This document shows, in pieces, positions 46,155-53,975 of a DNA stretch of 64,000 bases; position 1 is the first letter of the stretch; the number at the start of each line of letters is the position of its first letter. Made by a program: the position numbers and the translations under genes. The notes beneath the pieces were generated by a model that was given only the letters and a program-made list of their open reading frames with translations, was not told the origin of the DNA and ran no database searches. The stretch comes from Spartobacteria bacterium (lineage in GTDB: Bacteria; Verrucomicrobiota; Kiritimatiellia; RZYC01). The stretch lies in the NCBI GenBank assembly GCA_009930475.1, contig RZYC01000013.1, positions 1-64,000 on the forward strand. The letters are read 5' to 3'.

Positions 46155-47672
46155 ATGAAACACACACAGGTATATCGATTTTTGCCCATAGCACTTTACG
46201 TGTATTTACTTGCTGTTTTTTATGCCGGTCATCCATGGCTTGATTTTCCGCTGGATGATGCATGGATTCACGCTGTTTATGCTGAATCTGTCGCACACGG
46301 GGAGGGGCTTTGTTATAATTCGGGCGTATTTGAAACAGGTTCAACCAGTCCGCTGTGGGTTATAGCTACGGCATGGATTCACTGGATTCCAGATTTACCA
46401 CGAGAATCAGTAGCTCTTTATGTGAAGTTTACGGGGTTTTTGCTTGGGCTGGTTGTTATCATTAACGTCCGACGCATTGCCGATCTGGTCACTGAAAATT
46501 CCCGCCTCAGTTTAATCGCCGCATCCTGTATGGCTTTTGACAGCAGTTTTCTTTTTTCGACTGCGAGCGGGATGGAAAATATGCTGTTGCTGGCTCTTCT
46601 TACAACAGCCATTGTTAATCGGCTGGCTCGCCGGTACATAGCCTTTTGCGGATTCCTTGGCTTGGCTGTTGTTACCCGTCCTGAAGCCGTTGTATTTGGT
46701 CTTTTTACATTGATTGATTGGCTTCGATTTATTCGGACGAACCCTTTCCGCACCATAGCCTCTGCCTCTCTTTTTGCGGTGATTCCAGCCATATGGATTG
46801 CTTTTTGCCTGATGGTTACTCATCATCCTCTTCCGCAGACCTTCTATGCTAAAGCAGTCCTGATGCACTGGGAATTATTTGATTTTGTAAGTGTTTTTTT
46901 TCAATCCCTTTCTCTCTATGGTCTTTCTGCAACGCCGTTGTTCGCTGTCGGGTTGTGCGGAGTGCTTTGGATGTACGTTAAGGAGTGCCGGAAAAACGCG
47001 TTTTCCTGCATCGTTTATTTGATTGCAATCCCGTTGATATATCTTATTGCCGTTCTCTTTTCCCGCTTAATTGATTTCAGCGGTTACTATTGGACCCGCT
47101 GGCTGGATCCGCCATTGCAAATGTTAACAATTGCCGCATGCATTGGTGTGGCATGGCTGATAGAGCAAGTCGCTCATTCGTGTACAAAGAATTCAAAGCC
47201 TGTAATGGTGTTGATCATTATGCTTCTATTCATTGTTAGTTCACCTCTGTATTTTTCGGACTTTTTTAACCGCAAAGATGTCTTCAGGCATAATTGCATT
47301 AATATCAATCAGATTAACGTGCAATCCGGTTTGTGGTTGAAGCAGAATACCGCCGGCAATGCGGTTTGCGGTTTAAATGATGCTGGAGCTATTCGCTATT
47401 TCAGTCGAAGAAAATGCATTGATTTTACCGGTTTGAACACGGCATCTGCTATATCCGGGCAGTATTCATTTTCTGAATTGCTTAATCAATGCGATTGGCT
47501 TGCTATTTTCCCGTCCATATTTCAACAAGGCGATCACTTGGCTGAAATCAATGACAAGTACACGATTTCAGGATACATAACCATTTCTCCGACATCTTAT
47601 TCCATAGCTAAAATAAGACGACCGCTGACGTTTTGCATTTATCAAAAGAATAAAGATATACCATCTATTTGA
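46155..47672 (+). CDS. GT-C-like polytopic membrane glycosyltransferase
   Basis: A 505-residue membrane protein with about eleven helices. The first loop carries a DD motif (LDFPLDDAWIHAVYAESVAHGEGLCYNSG) followed by TGSTSPLWVIATAWIHW, which is typical of GT-C enzymes acting on polyprenyl-linked sugars. A C-terminal soluble part of about 100 residues (CGLNDAGAIRYFSRRKCIDFTGLNT) resembles the lumenal domain of such proteins. It follows the TPR fusion by nine bases and ends three bases from the convergent gene at 47676. The substrate is unknown. Confidence 0.75.
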   Translation: MKHTQVYRFLPIALYVYLLAVFYAGHPWLDFPLDDAWIHAVYAESVAHGEGLCYNSGVFETGSTSPLWVIATAWIHWIPDLPRESVALYVKFTGFLLGLVVIINVRRIADLVTENSRLSLIAASCMAFDSSFLFSTASGMENMLLLALLTTAIVNRLARRYIAFCGFLGLAVVTRPEAVVFGLFTLIDWLRFIRTNPFRTIASASLFAVIPAIWIAFCLMVTHHPLPQTFYAKAVLMHWELFDFVSVFFQSLSLYGLSATPLFAVGLCGVLWMYVKECRKNAFSCIVYLIAIPLIYLIAVLFSRLIDFSGYYWTRWLDPPLQMLTIAACIGVAWLIEQVAHSCTKNSKPVMVLIIMLLFIVSSPLYFSDFFNRKDVFRHNCININQINVQSGLWLKQNTAGNAVCGLNDAGAIRYFSRRKCIDFTGLNTASAISGQYSFSELLNQCDWLAIFPSIFQQGDHLAEINDKYTISGYITISPTSYSIAKIRRPLTFCIYQKNKDIPSI

Positions 47673-47675
47673 CCC

Positions 47676-49160
47676 TTATTCCAGATCCTCGCCAACTCGA
47701 GCGGTCTTTCGCCCAATCCATAAATTCCTTGCGGCTAAATGCCACTCGACGCCCTTAATAATGGGTCTTAACGTTCCCTGAACAATCAGCCGGTCTCCTT
47801 GCTTCATTTTGTTTACCCATGGTTGAAAAGAGGCAGGCATGCAGCGATTCCACTGTATGCTTCTAAAGATCTCTAAATCTTCTTTGGGCATAATGCCTGA
47901 TTCATAGCCTAGAATGTAGCGCCACGGAGCTGTGGGATGATTAAAATACATCTGATAAAAGACCGCCATAGCATGGGAATAAACAATTCCATCGGGCTCC
48001 GGTAGCCACTCAGCCATTTCCGGATCATTGATGTTGATCGGGTCGTTCTCGGCAAATTTGGTCCATCGCTCGTTGACATCCGTGGTTGTTGAAAAATAGA
48101 TGGTCACAAGTATTACGCTGAGTATGCCCAGCGAAAAGAGTGGCTGTTTTATCATGAATTGACTGCGTTGGAGAATTTCATGCCATTGACATACCAGCCA
48201 AAGCACGCCGGCGGGGACGCCCCAGTCATGATTGAACCGGCATACATATAAACCAAGTATGGTTCCCAGGATGTAGAGGATGAATATGGGATCTTTTGTA
48301 AGAGAACGGAATGATGCGCCAGAATAAAGAACTCGAATGAGCAGTGTAATCGCAATTGAAAATAATAAATTTAGATTGATTAAATCTGCCGTGAATTCTC
48401 CAACCAGCTGCCGTTGTGATAAATTCTCACCAAATGTCATAACGGCATGTGCTGTTTCCTGATGCAGAAAGGCGAAGGGGTGCCCCGTAAGCAGGCTGCC
48501 CAGAAAACTTCCCCCCAGCCAGCATGCACCTGCCAGCAGGCCGTTTGTGAATTGACCAGCCAAAATAAATGCCGCCGGAATTAGCATGGAAAGATACCAG
48601 CTTCCATGAAACCAGCAGCTGAGTGCCAGAACGATGGTGGAGACAACGATGCGTAAAGAGAGGGGACTATTTCTGTTTCGCCAAACCATCATTACGCACA
48701 TCATGCTGCAGATGGTGATGATATACGGTCGACCAAGGGTTAATCGTGCAATAAATGATGGGGCCGCTAAAATACCAATAAGCAGTCCGATGGTCCATGC
48801 CAGTGCATCTTTGATTAAAAACAATCCCGTCAGCAAATACAGCGACGCTAGTGCAACCACCGAGAATATTAATAGGGATTCCTGATCCCAGTGGAGTTGC
48901 TTATGAAGTAAACGTAGCAATGTGTCCCACCCGGGATTTGTATCCGCTACTGCACCAGTGTCCTGCACCACAATTTCATTCCAGCTCCTTGTGTCCAGTG
49001 CATGAGCTGAATGGCGCTTTGCATCATCGGGCGGACGATAGCCATAGGACATGATTTTTAAAGGAACCGCGAGCAAAACAATCAGGGTAAGCAACAAGGT
49101 TAACATTACTCCATATTTTCGAACAAATTGCTCTAAATACTTTAAAATTATGTCATCCAT
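47676..49160 (-). CDS. Polytopic membrane protein, probable GT-C glycosyltransferase
   Basis: A 494-residue membrane protein with about ten helices and a first loop containing an acidic pair (SYGYRPPDDAKRHSAHALDTRSWNEIV), a placing consistent with GT-C enzymes. The second half ends in a soluble segment (PDGIVYSHAMAVFYQMYFNHPTAPWRYILGYESGIMPKEDLEIFRSIQWNRCMP). I do not recognise a specific family. It converges on the gene at 46155 with a 3-bp gap. With the two preceding genes it makes three GT-C-like proteins behind one pilin gene. Confidence 0.6.
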   Translation of the reverse strand: MDDIILKYLEQFVRKYGVMLTLLLTLIVLLAVPLKIMSYGYRPPDDAKRHSAHALDTRSWNEIVVQDTGAVADTNPGWDTLLRLLHKQLHWDQESLLIFSVVALASLYLLTGLFLIKDALAWTIGLLIGILAAPSFIARLTLGRPYIITICSMMCVMMVWRNRNSPLSLRIVVSTIVLALSCWFHGSWYLSMLIPAAFILAGQFTNGLLAGACWLGGSFLGSLLTGHPFAFLHQETAHAVMTFGENLSQRQLVGEFTADLINLNLLFSIAITLLIRVLYSGASFRSLTKDPIFILYILGTILGLYVCRFNHDWGVPAGVLWLVCQWHEILQRSQFMIKQPLFSLGILSVILVTIYFSTTTDVNERWTKFAENDPININDPEMAEWLPEPDGIVYSHAMAVFYQMYFNHPTAPWRYILGYESGIMPKEDLEIFRSIQWNRCMPASFQPWVNKMKQGDRLIVQGTLRPIIKGVEWHLAARNLWIGRKTARVGEDLE

Positions 49161-49269
49161 ATTTTTATCCCTTACAGTATTATGTAATCATGTTTCCGTT
49201 CTGTAATCGACACGGCTTAGATTCTAAGACATAGATATCAAACCGACGTACATCATATTTACTGCCTCT

Positions 49270-49286
49270 ACGTGACAAGATCACGT
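49270..49286. promoter_or_regulatory. Inverted repeat ACGTGA-N5-TCACGT (candidate operator)
   Basis: Perfect 6-bp arms are separated by CAAGA in the divergent region between the membrane protein gene (minus) and the symporter gene (plus). It may be a dimeric regulator site. No regulator gene adjoins, and no convincing promoter can be placed. Confidence 0.4.
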
Positions 49287-49421
49287 GATTTTATCAAAAT
49301 AAATGTGAACATGGAAGGGGTGCGCACATCTCATAACGAAAAGTTTAGACATGGCTCCTCGTCTGACATACTATCACGAAGTTTTTCAAAATGGATGTGA
49401 ATACGTAGTAAGGATGAGCAC

Positions 49422-50867
49422 ATGACCGTATTTTTAGTTGGATTATTTGTTTTGGCGATGATCGCCATGGGTGTCGTGGGTATGTTGCGAACCAAGTCGC
49501 TGAATGACTTTTTTCTGGGCGGGCGTACGCTGGGACCATGGGTGTCGGCGATGACTTATGGGACATCTTATTTTTCTGCGGTAATTTTTATCGGATTTGC
49601 CGGAAAACTGGGCTGGGGATTTGGCCTGAATGTGTTATGGATTGCGCTGGGTAATGCCTTTTTCGGGGCGTTGCTGGCCTGGCTTGTTCTTGGCCGTCGG
49701 ACACGGCGGATGACACAGAATCTGGATGTCATGACCATGCCTGAATTCTTTTCCGACCGCTTTGAACTGCGCTATGTGAAAATGATTACGGCTGCGATCA
49801 TTTTTGTCTTTTTGCTGCCCTATTCGGCATCGGTCTTTAAGGGGTTGGGTCATTTATTCGAAGTGAATTTCAATATTTCCTATAACACAGCCTTGCTTTC
49901 TATGACGCTGATTACGGGTATTTATCTTATCCTTGGCGGTTATTTTGCCATTGCCATGACGGACTGTATTCAAGGTGCCATTATGCTGATAGGCTCTGTT
50001 GCTATGGTGGCCGTATTAGTGGGCAAAGCCGGCGGATTTACTGAGAGTATTCAATCCATTATGATCAACTATCCGCAGCATGTCCCTGTGGCCAAACAGC
50101 CTGGTGGACTATTGCTGCTGTCATTGGTGTTCATGACGTCATTCGGTACCTGGGGATTGCCGCAAATGGTGCAAAAGTTTTATGCAATTAAAGAAGAGAA
50201 AATGATTGTTCGTGCCGCACTGGTCACCACTGTTTTTGCTCTGGTTATTGGCTTGGCGGCCTATTTCTGCGGCTCGCTCTGTCATGCCTTTTTTGATTCC
50301 GTCCCCATGGTGAACGGGCACCCGGCCTTCGATAATCTGATTCCGGATTTGATGACACAGTATCTGCCGAAACCACTGATGATTCTCATTCTTCTGCTGG
50401 TTTTGTCGGCATCGATGTCGACGCTGTCGTCCCTGGTGCTGGTCGCCTCGTCGGCCATAGCGATTGATATGTATAAGGGGCATGTGAATCCTGATATTTC
50501 CAAGAATAATTCCGTCGCCATGATGCGATTTCTGAGCGGGATTTTTATTCTATCATCTTATCTTATCGCGCAGCAGCAGTTTGTGTTCATTGTAACGCTC
50601 ATGTCGCTGTCCTGGGGTGCTGTGGCAGGTTCTTTCATGGCGCCTTTTATGTATGGACTGTTCTGGAAGCGCACGACCGGTTCAGCAGTGATGGCGGGTA
50701 TTTTGACAGGACTTTCCACCCAGCTTATTTTGTTCTTCTACTGGGGACCGGCCAAGTCGCCGATGGCGGCCAGTTTGGCAATGATTCTTCCCTTTTTTGT
50801 GATTCCTGTCGTAAGTATGTTTACGAAGCCGCCAAGCCAGGAAGTCATTGACCGCGCCTTTAGTTAA
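49422..50867 (+). CDS. Sodium:solute symporter (SSS/SLC5 family)
   Basis: A 481-residue permease with about 13 transmembrane helices. Family features are the N-terminal SLNDFFLGGRTLGPWVSAMTYGTSYFSAVIFIG, the LGGYFAIAMTDCIQGAIMLIG segment of the sodium-coupled core, FGTWGLPQMVQKFYA and LVLSASMSTLSSLVLVASSAIAIDMY. It is closest in look to the PutP/PanF branch, so proline, pantothenate or another small organic acid could be the substrate. AAGGATG precedes the ATG. The kinase-like gene starts about 20 bases downstream and may share the message. Confidence 0.9.
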   Translation: MTVFLVGLFVLAMIAMGVVGMLRTKSLNDFFLGGRTLGPWVSAMTYGTSYFSAVIFIGFAGKLGWGFGLNVLWIALGNAFFGALLAWLVLGRRTRRMTQNLDVMTMPEFFSDRFELRYVKMITAAIIFVFLLPYSASVFKGLGHLFEVNFNISYNTALLSMTLITGIYLILGGYFAIAMTDCIQGAIMLIGSVAMVAVLVGKAGGFTESIQSIMINYPQHVPVAKQPGGLLLLSLVFMTSFGTWGLPQMVQKFYAIKEEKMIVRAALVTTVFALVIGLAAYFCGSLCHAFFDSVPMVNGHPAFDNLIPDLMTQYLPKPLMILILLLVLSASMSTLSSLVLVASSAIAIDMYKGHVNPDISKNNSVAMMRFLSGIFILSSYLIAQQQFVFIVTLMSLSWGAVAGSFMAPFMYGLFWKRTTGSAVMAGILTGLSTQLILFFYWGPAKSPMAASLAMILPFFVIPVVSMFTKPPSQEVIDRAFS

Positions 50868-50888
50868 CGAATGAAGGACGACATTTCT

Positions 50889-51920
50889 ATGTCTACAGAA
50901 GATGATTCAGGACGGGTACAGTCGGCTTTTTCTGAGCTGACGCCCCACTGCGTTATGGATTTGGTCGAAGAGGTGATGCCCATTCGTTGCACCGGTATGT
51001 GCCGCGCACTTACCAGCTACATCAACCGCGTCTATGATTTGGAAATGGAAGATGGAAGCTGGGTGGTGGTCAAGTTTTACCGGCCAGGTCGCTGGAGTCA
51101 GAATGCCCTGTTGGACGAGCAGGAGTTTGTAGCAGAGCTCGCGGCCGCCGAGGTGCCGGTGGTGGCTCCCATCCCCGGGATCAATGGCAAACTGCTGCAT
51201 GAAAAAAACGGGATGCACTATGTTGTCTATCCCAAAAAGGCCGGTCGTCCGCTGGATGAACCGCTGGATGATCAGTGGAAGGAACTGGGACGTACGCTGG
51301 GCCGGCTGCATGAAGTGGGCGCCCGCAAAATGCCCGGAGATCGCATCCGGATTCATCCTTCTTATTCGATGCAGGATCATCTAGAGACTATTTTGTCGTC
51401 GGAACACACAGGTATGACGCCCGCACTGCGCAACAGGTATGAGGATATGGTCGATGATTTGGCCGATGAAATCGAGCCGCTGTTCGATGATGCCGGCGTG
51501 CTGCGTATTCATGGAGACTGTCATTCGCTCAACATATTGAGCAGACCCGGCGAACCGTTTCATATCATTGATTTCGACGATATGGCCATCGGTCCGGCCG
51601 CACAGGATATTTGGATGCTTCTGCCCGGACACGTAGGCGATTCGTGTCGTGAATTGGATTTACTGCTGGATGGGTATGAAACCTTTCGCGAGTTTGACTG
51701 GATGGAACTGAGCTTGATCGAACCGCTGCGGGCGATGCGATTCATTCATTATACCGCCTGGTGCGCCAAACAGGCAGGCGATGGTGGATTCGCCCGTCTG
51801 TCACCCGATTGGGGCACCGAACAATTCTGGCGTCGCGAACTCAATGATCTGGAGCGCCAGCGACAGGAAATTCGAGACGCTTTATCCGCCGCATCCTGCA
51901 ACGTATCAGGAAACCAATGA
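50889..51920 (+). CDS. srkA: SrkA/YihE-like protein kinase
   Basis: A 343-residue Ser/Thr kinase of the APH-like fold. Diagnostic parts: SYINRVYDLEMEDGSWVVVKFYRPGRWSQNALLDEQEFVAELAAAEVPVVAPI (N-lobe with Lys), the catalytic loop RIHGDCHSLNIL (near residue 210) and the Mg-binding IIDFDDMAIGPAAQDIWMLLPG (near 227). In E. coli SrkA counters the toxin/stress pathway that leads to programmed death. I start at the ATG at 50889 behind AAGGACG. Its stop overlaps the start of the HD-domain gene, so these two are coupled. The family call is firm; physiological equivalence is inferred. Confidence 0.88.
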   Translation: MSTEDDSGRVQSAFSELTPHCVMDLVEEVMPIRCTGMCRALTSYINRVYDLEMEDGSWVVVKFYRPGRWSQNALLDEQEFVAELAAAEVPVVAPIPGINGKLLHEKNGMHYVVYPKKAGRPLDEPLDDQWKELGRTLGRLHEVGARKMPGDRIRIHPSYSMQDHLETILSSEHTGMTPALRNRYEDMVDDLADEIEPLFDDAGVLRIHGDCHSLNILSRPGEPFHIIDFDDMAIGPAAQDIWMLLPGHVGDSCRELDLLLDGYETFREFDWMELSLIEPLRAMRFIHYTAWCAKQAGDGGFARLSPDWGTEQFWRRELNDLERQRQEIRDALSAASCNVSGNQ

Positions 51921-52747
51921 ATACAGCCTCGGCACACACTTTCTTTGATACCATAAAACCGGAACCGGCGATGGGATTGCCTCGCACAGAATTGGAGCGC
52001 ATAAAAACGCGCATCCTCGCGTTTTTTGATACCTACCGGGATGACCAAGGCCTGTTGCATCCCTTTTTGCAGCTCAAAGCCGACCACACAGAGCGGGTCG
52101 CTCGTGAATGTCGTATGCTGGCTGTTGCACTGGAATGGAGCGAACCCGCGCAACATGCGGCAGAGCTTTTGGGTTGGCTGCATGATGTAGGCCGTTTCCC
52201 TCAATTTTCAACCCATCGGAGTTTTAGTGATGCAACCACCATCAATCATGGCCATTGCGGAGCTGATGTGATTCAGGAACAATGCTTTTTGGGATCCGTA
52301 CCCTGTGATCTTCAGGCTGTTTTAATCGAGTCCGTCCGTCATCACAATGCCATGACCATTCCCGAATCGGCCTCTGCCGAGCTGCGGCCATGGCTTCGAT
52401 TGATTCGCGATGCCGATAAACTGGATATTTTTCATGTGGTTCTGTCAGCCTATACCAAGGACGGGTTTAAAGACCTTCTGGATATGATGCCCAACATCAG
52501 TATCAGCATGGAATGCAGTGAAATGATTCTACGTGAATTTGAGCAACAAACCTGCTGTACCATGCGGAATGTTCGATCGATCGGTGATTTTTTTGTTCTT
52601 CAGCTGTCCTGGATCTACATTATCAATTACCGACCGACATTTCACCAGATGATGGAACGTAATGTACCCCGCCAGCTCCTTCAAGATTTAACCCCGCCAT
52701 ATCATGCCCTGCGCGTGCAACGGGCATTTGCAAATTATATTACATAA
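51917..52747 (+). CDS. HD-domain phosphohydrolase
   Basis: A 276-residue metal-dependent HD-superfamily protein. The ligands are in DHTERVARECRMLAVAL (first His), LGWLHDVGRFPQF (HD pair), HGHCGADVI and the later Asp in LIRDADKLDIFHVVL. A C-terminal helical part follows. Such proteins hydrolyse nucleotides or phosphate esters, including signalling nucleotides; the substrate is unknown. Its ATG overlaps the SrkA stop codon (ATGA). The RAYT-associated region begins 20 bases after its stop. Confidence 0.85.
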   Translation: MNTASAHTFFDTIKPEPAMGLPRTELERIKTRILAFFDTYRDDQGLLHPFLQLKADHTERVARECRMLAVALEWSEPAQHAAELLGWLHDVGRFPQFSTHRSFSDATTINHGHCGADVIQEQCFLGSVPCDLQAVLIESVRHHNAMTIPESASAELRPWLRLIRDADKLDIFHVVLSAYTKDGFKDLLDMMPNISISMECSEMILREFEQQTCCTMRNVRSIGDFFVLQLSWIYIINYRPTFHQMMERNVPRQLLQDLTPPYHALRVQRAFANYIT

Positions 52748-52766
52748 AATGCGAAAATTAGAAAAA

Positions 52767-52777
52767 GGGTCAGACCC
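52767..52777. repeat. GGGTCAGACCC palindrome upstream of the RAYT gene
   Basis: A perfect 11-bp palindrome (5-bp arms, central A) lies between the HD gene and the transposase gene, followed by an AT-rich stretch and a TTGACA (52793-52798). A related word, GGGGCTGACACCC, occurs inside the transposase gene near its 3' end (53607-53619). It may be a transposase recognition hairpin or the left end of the element. Confidence 0.5.
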
Positions 52778-52829
52778 AATAATATATTTTTATTGACACA
52801 GCGCAAAGGTATGTGATTTCTTGACTTCC

Positions 52830-53801
52830 ATGAGACGAAAACGAATAAAGAGAGACGGTCTGGCTTATTACCATCTGATTGCACGGGTTGTGCTTCGTCA
52901 GATGTTGCTGGGGGATGAGGAAAAATGGGAGTTGCGTAGATTGATTCGGCGAGTAGAGGGGTTTACGGGGGTAAATGTGTTGACGTATGCATTGATGACG
53001 AACCATGTGCATATTCTTGTCGAAGAGCCGAATCGAAATGCGGAGGTGTCTGATGAAGAGCTGATCAGGCGGTTGCGTTGTTTGTATGGAGTGGTGGGTG
53101 CCAAGGAGATTTTGGCGAGGTGGGAGCTCTGGATCGAAAGGGGTATGGTGGATGCCGTGGAAGAGGATAAGGCGAGGTATCGTCGGCGTATGCATGATAT
53201 TTCGGAATTTATGAAGCAGATCAAACAGCGGTTTGTGTCGTGGTATCACCGGAGGTATGAGACGTGTGGAACGATTTGGCAGGATCGGTTTAGGAGTGTA
53301 TTGGTGGAGGATGGCTCGGCGTTGCGGACGACGGCTGCGTATATTGAGATGAATCCTGTGCGTGCGGGGATTGTGGATGATCCGAAGGCGTATCGTTTTT
53401 GTGGATTTGGCGAGGCGATGGGTGGAGTGCAATTGGCGCGGCGGGGGATTGCATTGATTGCGAAAGCGTTGTCGTCGGCGGATGATTGGGATTCTGCATC
53501 GCAGACGTATTTTGAACATGTATTGATGTATGAAGAGGTGCGTAACAATCGTAATTTGGTTTATATGGATCAGGATGTGTTACGCGAAAAGATGAAGGAT
53601 AAAACGGGGCTGACACCCTTCGAGCGTTTGCTTTGCCAGTGTCGATATTTTACAGATGGTCAGGTGCTGGGCGGAAAGGAGTTTGTGGAGGAATTTTTTG
53701 CGGAAAATCGCGATTATTTCGGTCCGCGCCGCAAACGAGGGCGACGAAAGGTTCGTGATGGATTGGGAGATTTGTTCGCGATTCGTGATGTTCGCAGTTG
53801 A
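52830..53801 (+). CDS. REP-associated tyrosine transposase (RAYT, Y1 HUH family)
   Basis: A 323-residue single-strand transposase of the IS200-like RAYT class. The HUH pair is in ALMTNHVHILVEEP (His near residues 59-61). The Y1 helix region reads FMKQIKQRFVSWYHRRYETCGTIWQDRF, followed by YIEMNPVRAGIV and PKAYRFCGFGEAMGG, all typical of TnpA_REP. A C-terminal extension of about 90 residues (TPFERLLCQCRYFTDGQVLGGKEFVEEFFAENRDYF) is family-like. I start at the ATG at 52830; a TTG at 52821 is possible. Its G- and T-rich codon choice differs from the HD gene before it, which suggests separate ancestry. Palindromes of the repeat family lie 90-135 bases behind it. Confidence 0.9.
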   Translation: MRRKRIKRDGLAYYHLIARVVLRQMLLGDEEKWELRRLIRRVEGFTGVNVLTYALMTNHVHILVEEPNRNAEVSDEELIRRLRCLYGVVGAKEILARWELWIERGMVDAVEEDKARYRRRMHDISEFMKQIKQRFVSWYHRRYETCGTIWQDRFRSVLVEDGSALRTTAAYIEMNPVRAGIVDDPKAYRFCGFGEAMGGVQLARRGIALIAKALSSADDWDSASQTYFEHVLMYEEVRNNRNLVYMDQDVLREKMKDKTGLTPFERLLCQCRYFTDGQVLGGKEFVEEFFAENRDYFGPRRKRGRRKVRDGLGDLFAIRDVRS

Positions 53802-53891
53802 TGGGATGGTGTCTTAGTGAATCGATTTACTTGATGCGGAAATATTCTTGTGCAGTGGTGATGTGGGTTGTAAAATGGGTAGCAAAGAAAG

Positions 53892-53937
53892 TTCCAATGA
53901 GTGGAAGTTTTTGCAGGAAAAGTTCCAATGATTGGAA
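53892..53937. repeat. Palindromic repeat locus 3 (two copies, beside RAYT)
   Basis: Copies at 53892-53906 (TTCCAATGAGTGGAA) and 53923-53937 (TTCCAATGATTGGAA) have centres 31 bp apart and a 16-nt linker, as in loci 1 and 2. The linker fits the others better when reversed, so this pair may lie in the opposite orientation. It sits between the transposase gene and the SpoIIE phosphatase gene. Confidence 0.92.
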
Positions 53938-53975
53938 GTTTTAAAAAAGCGGACAGGGACAGGACAGGATAGCAC

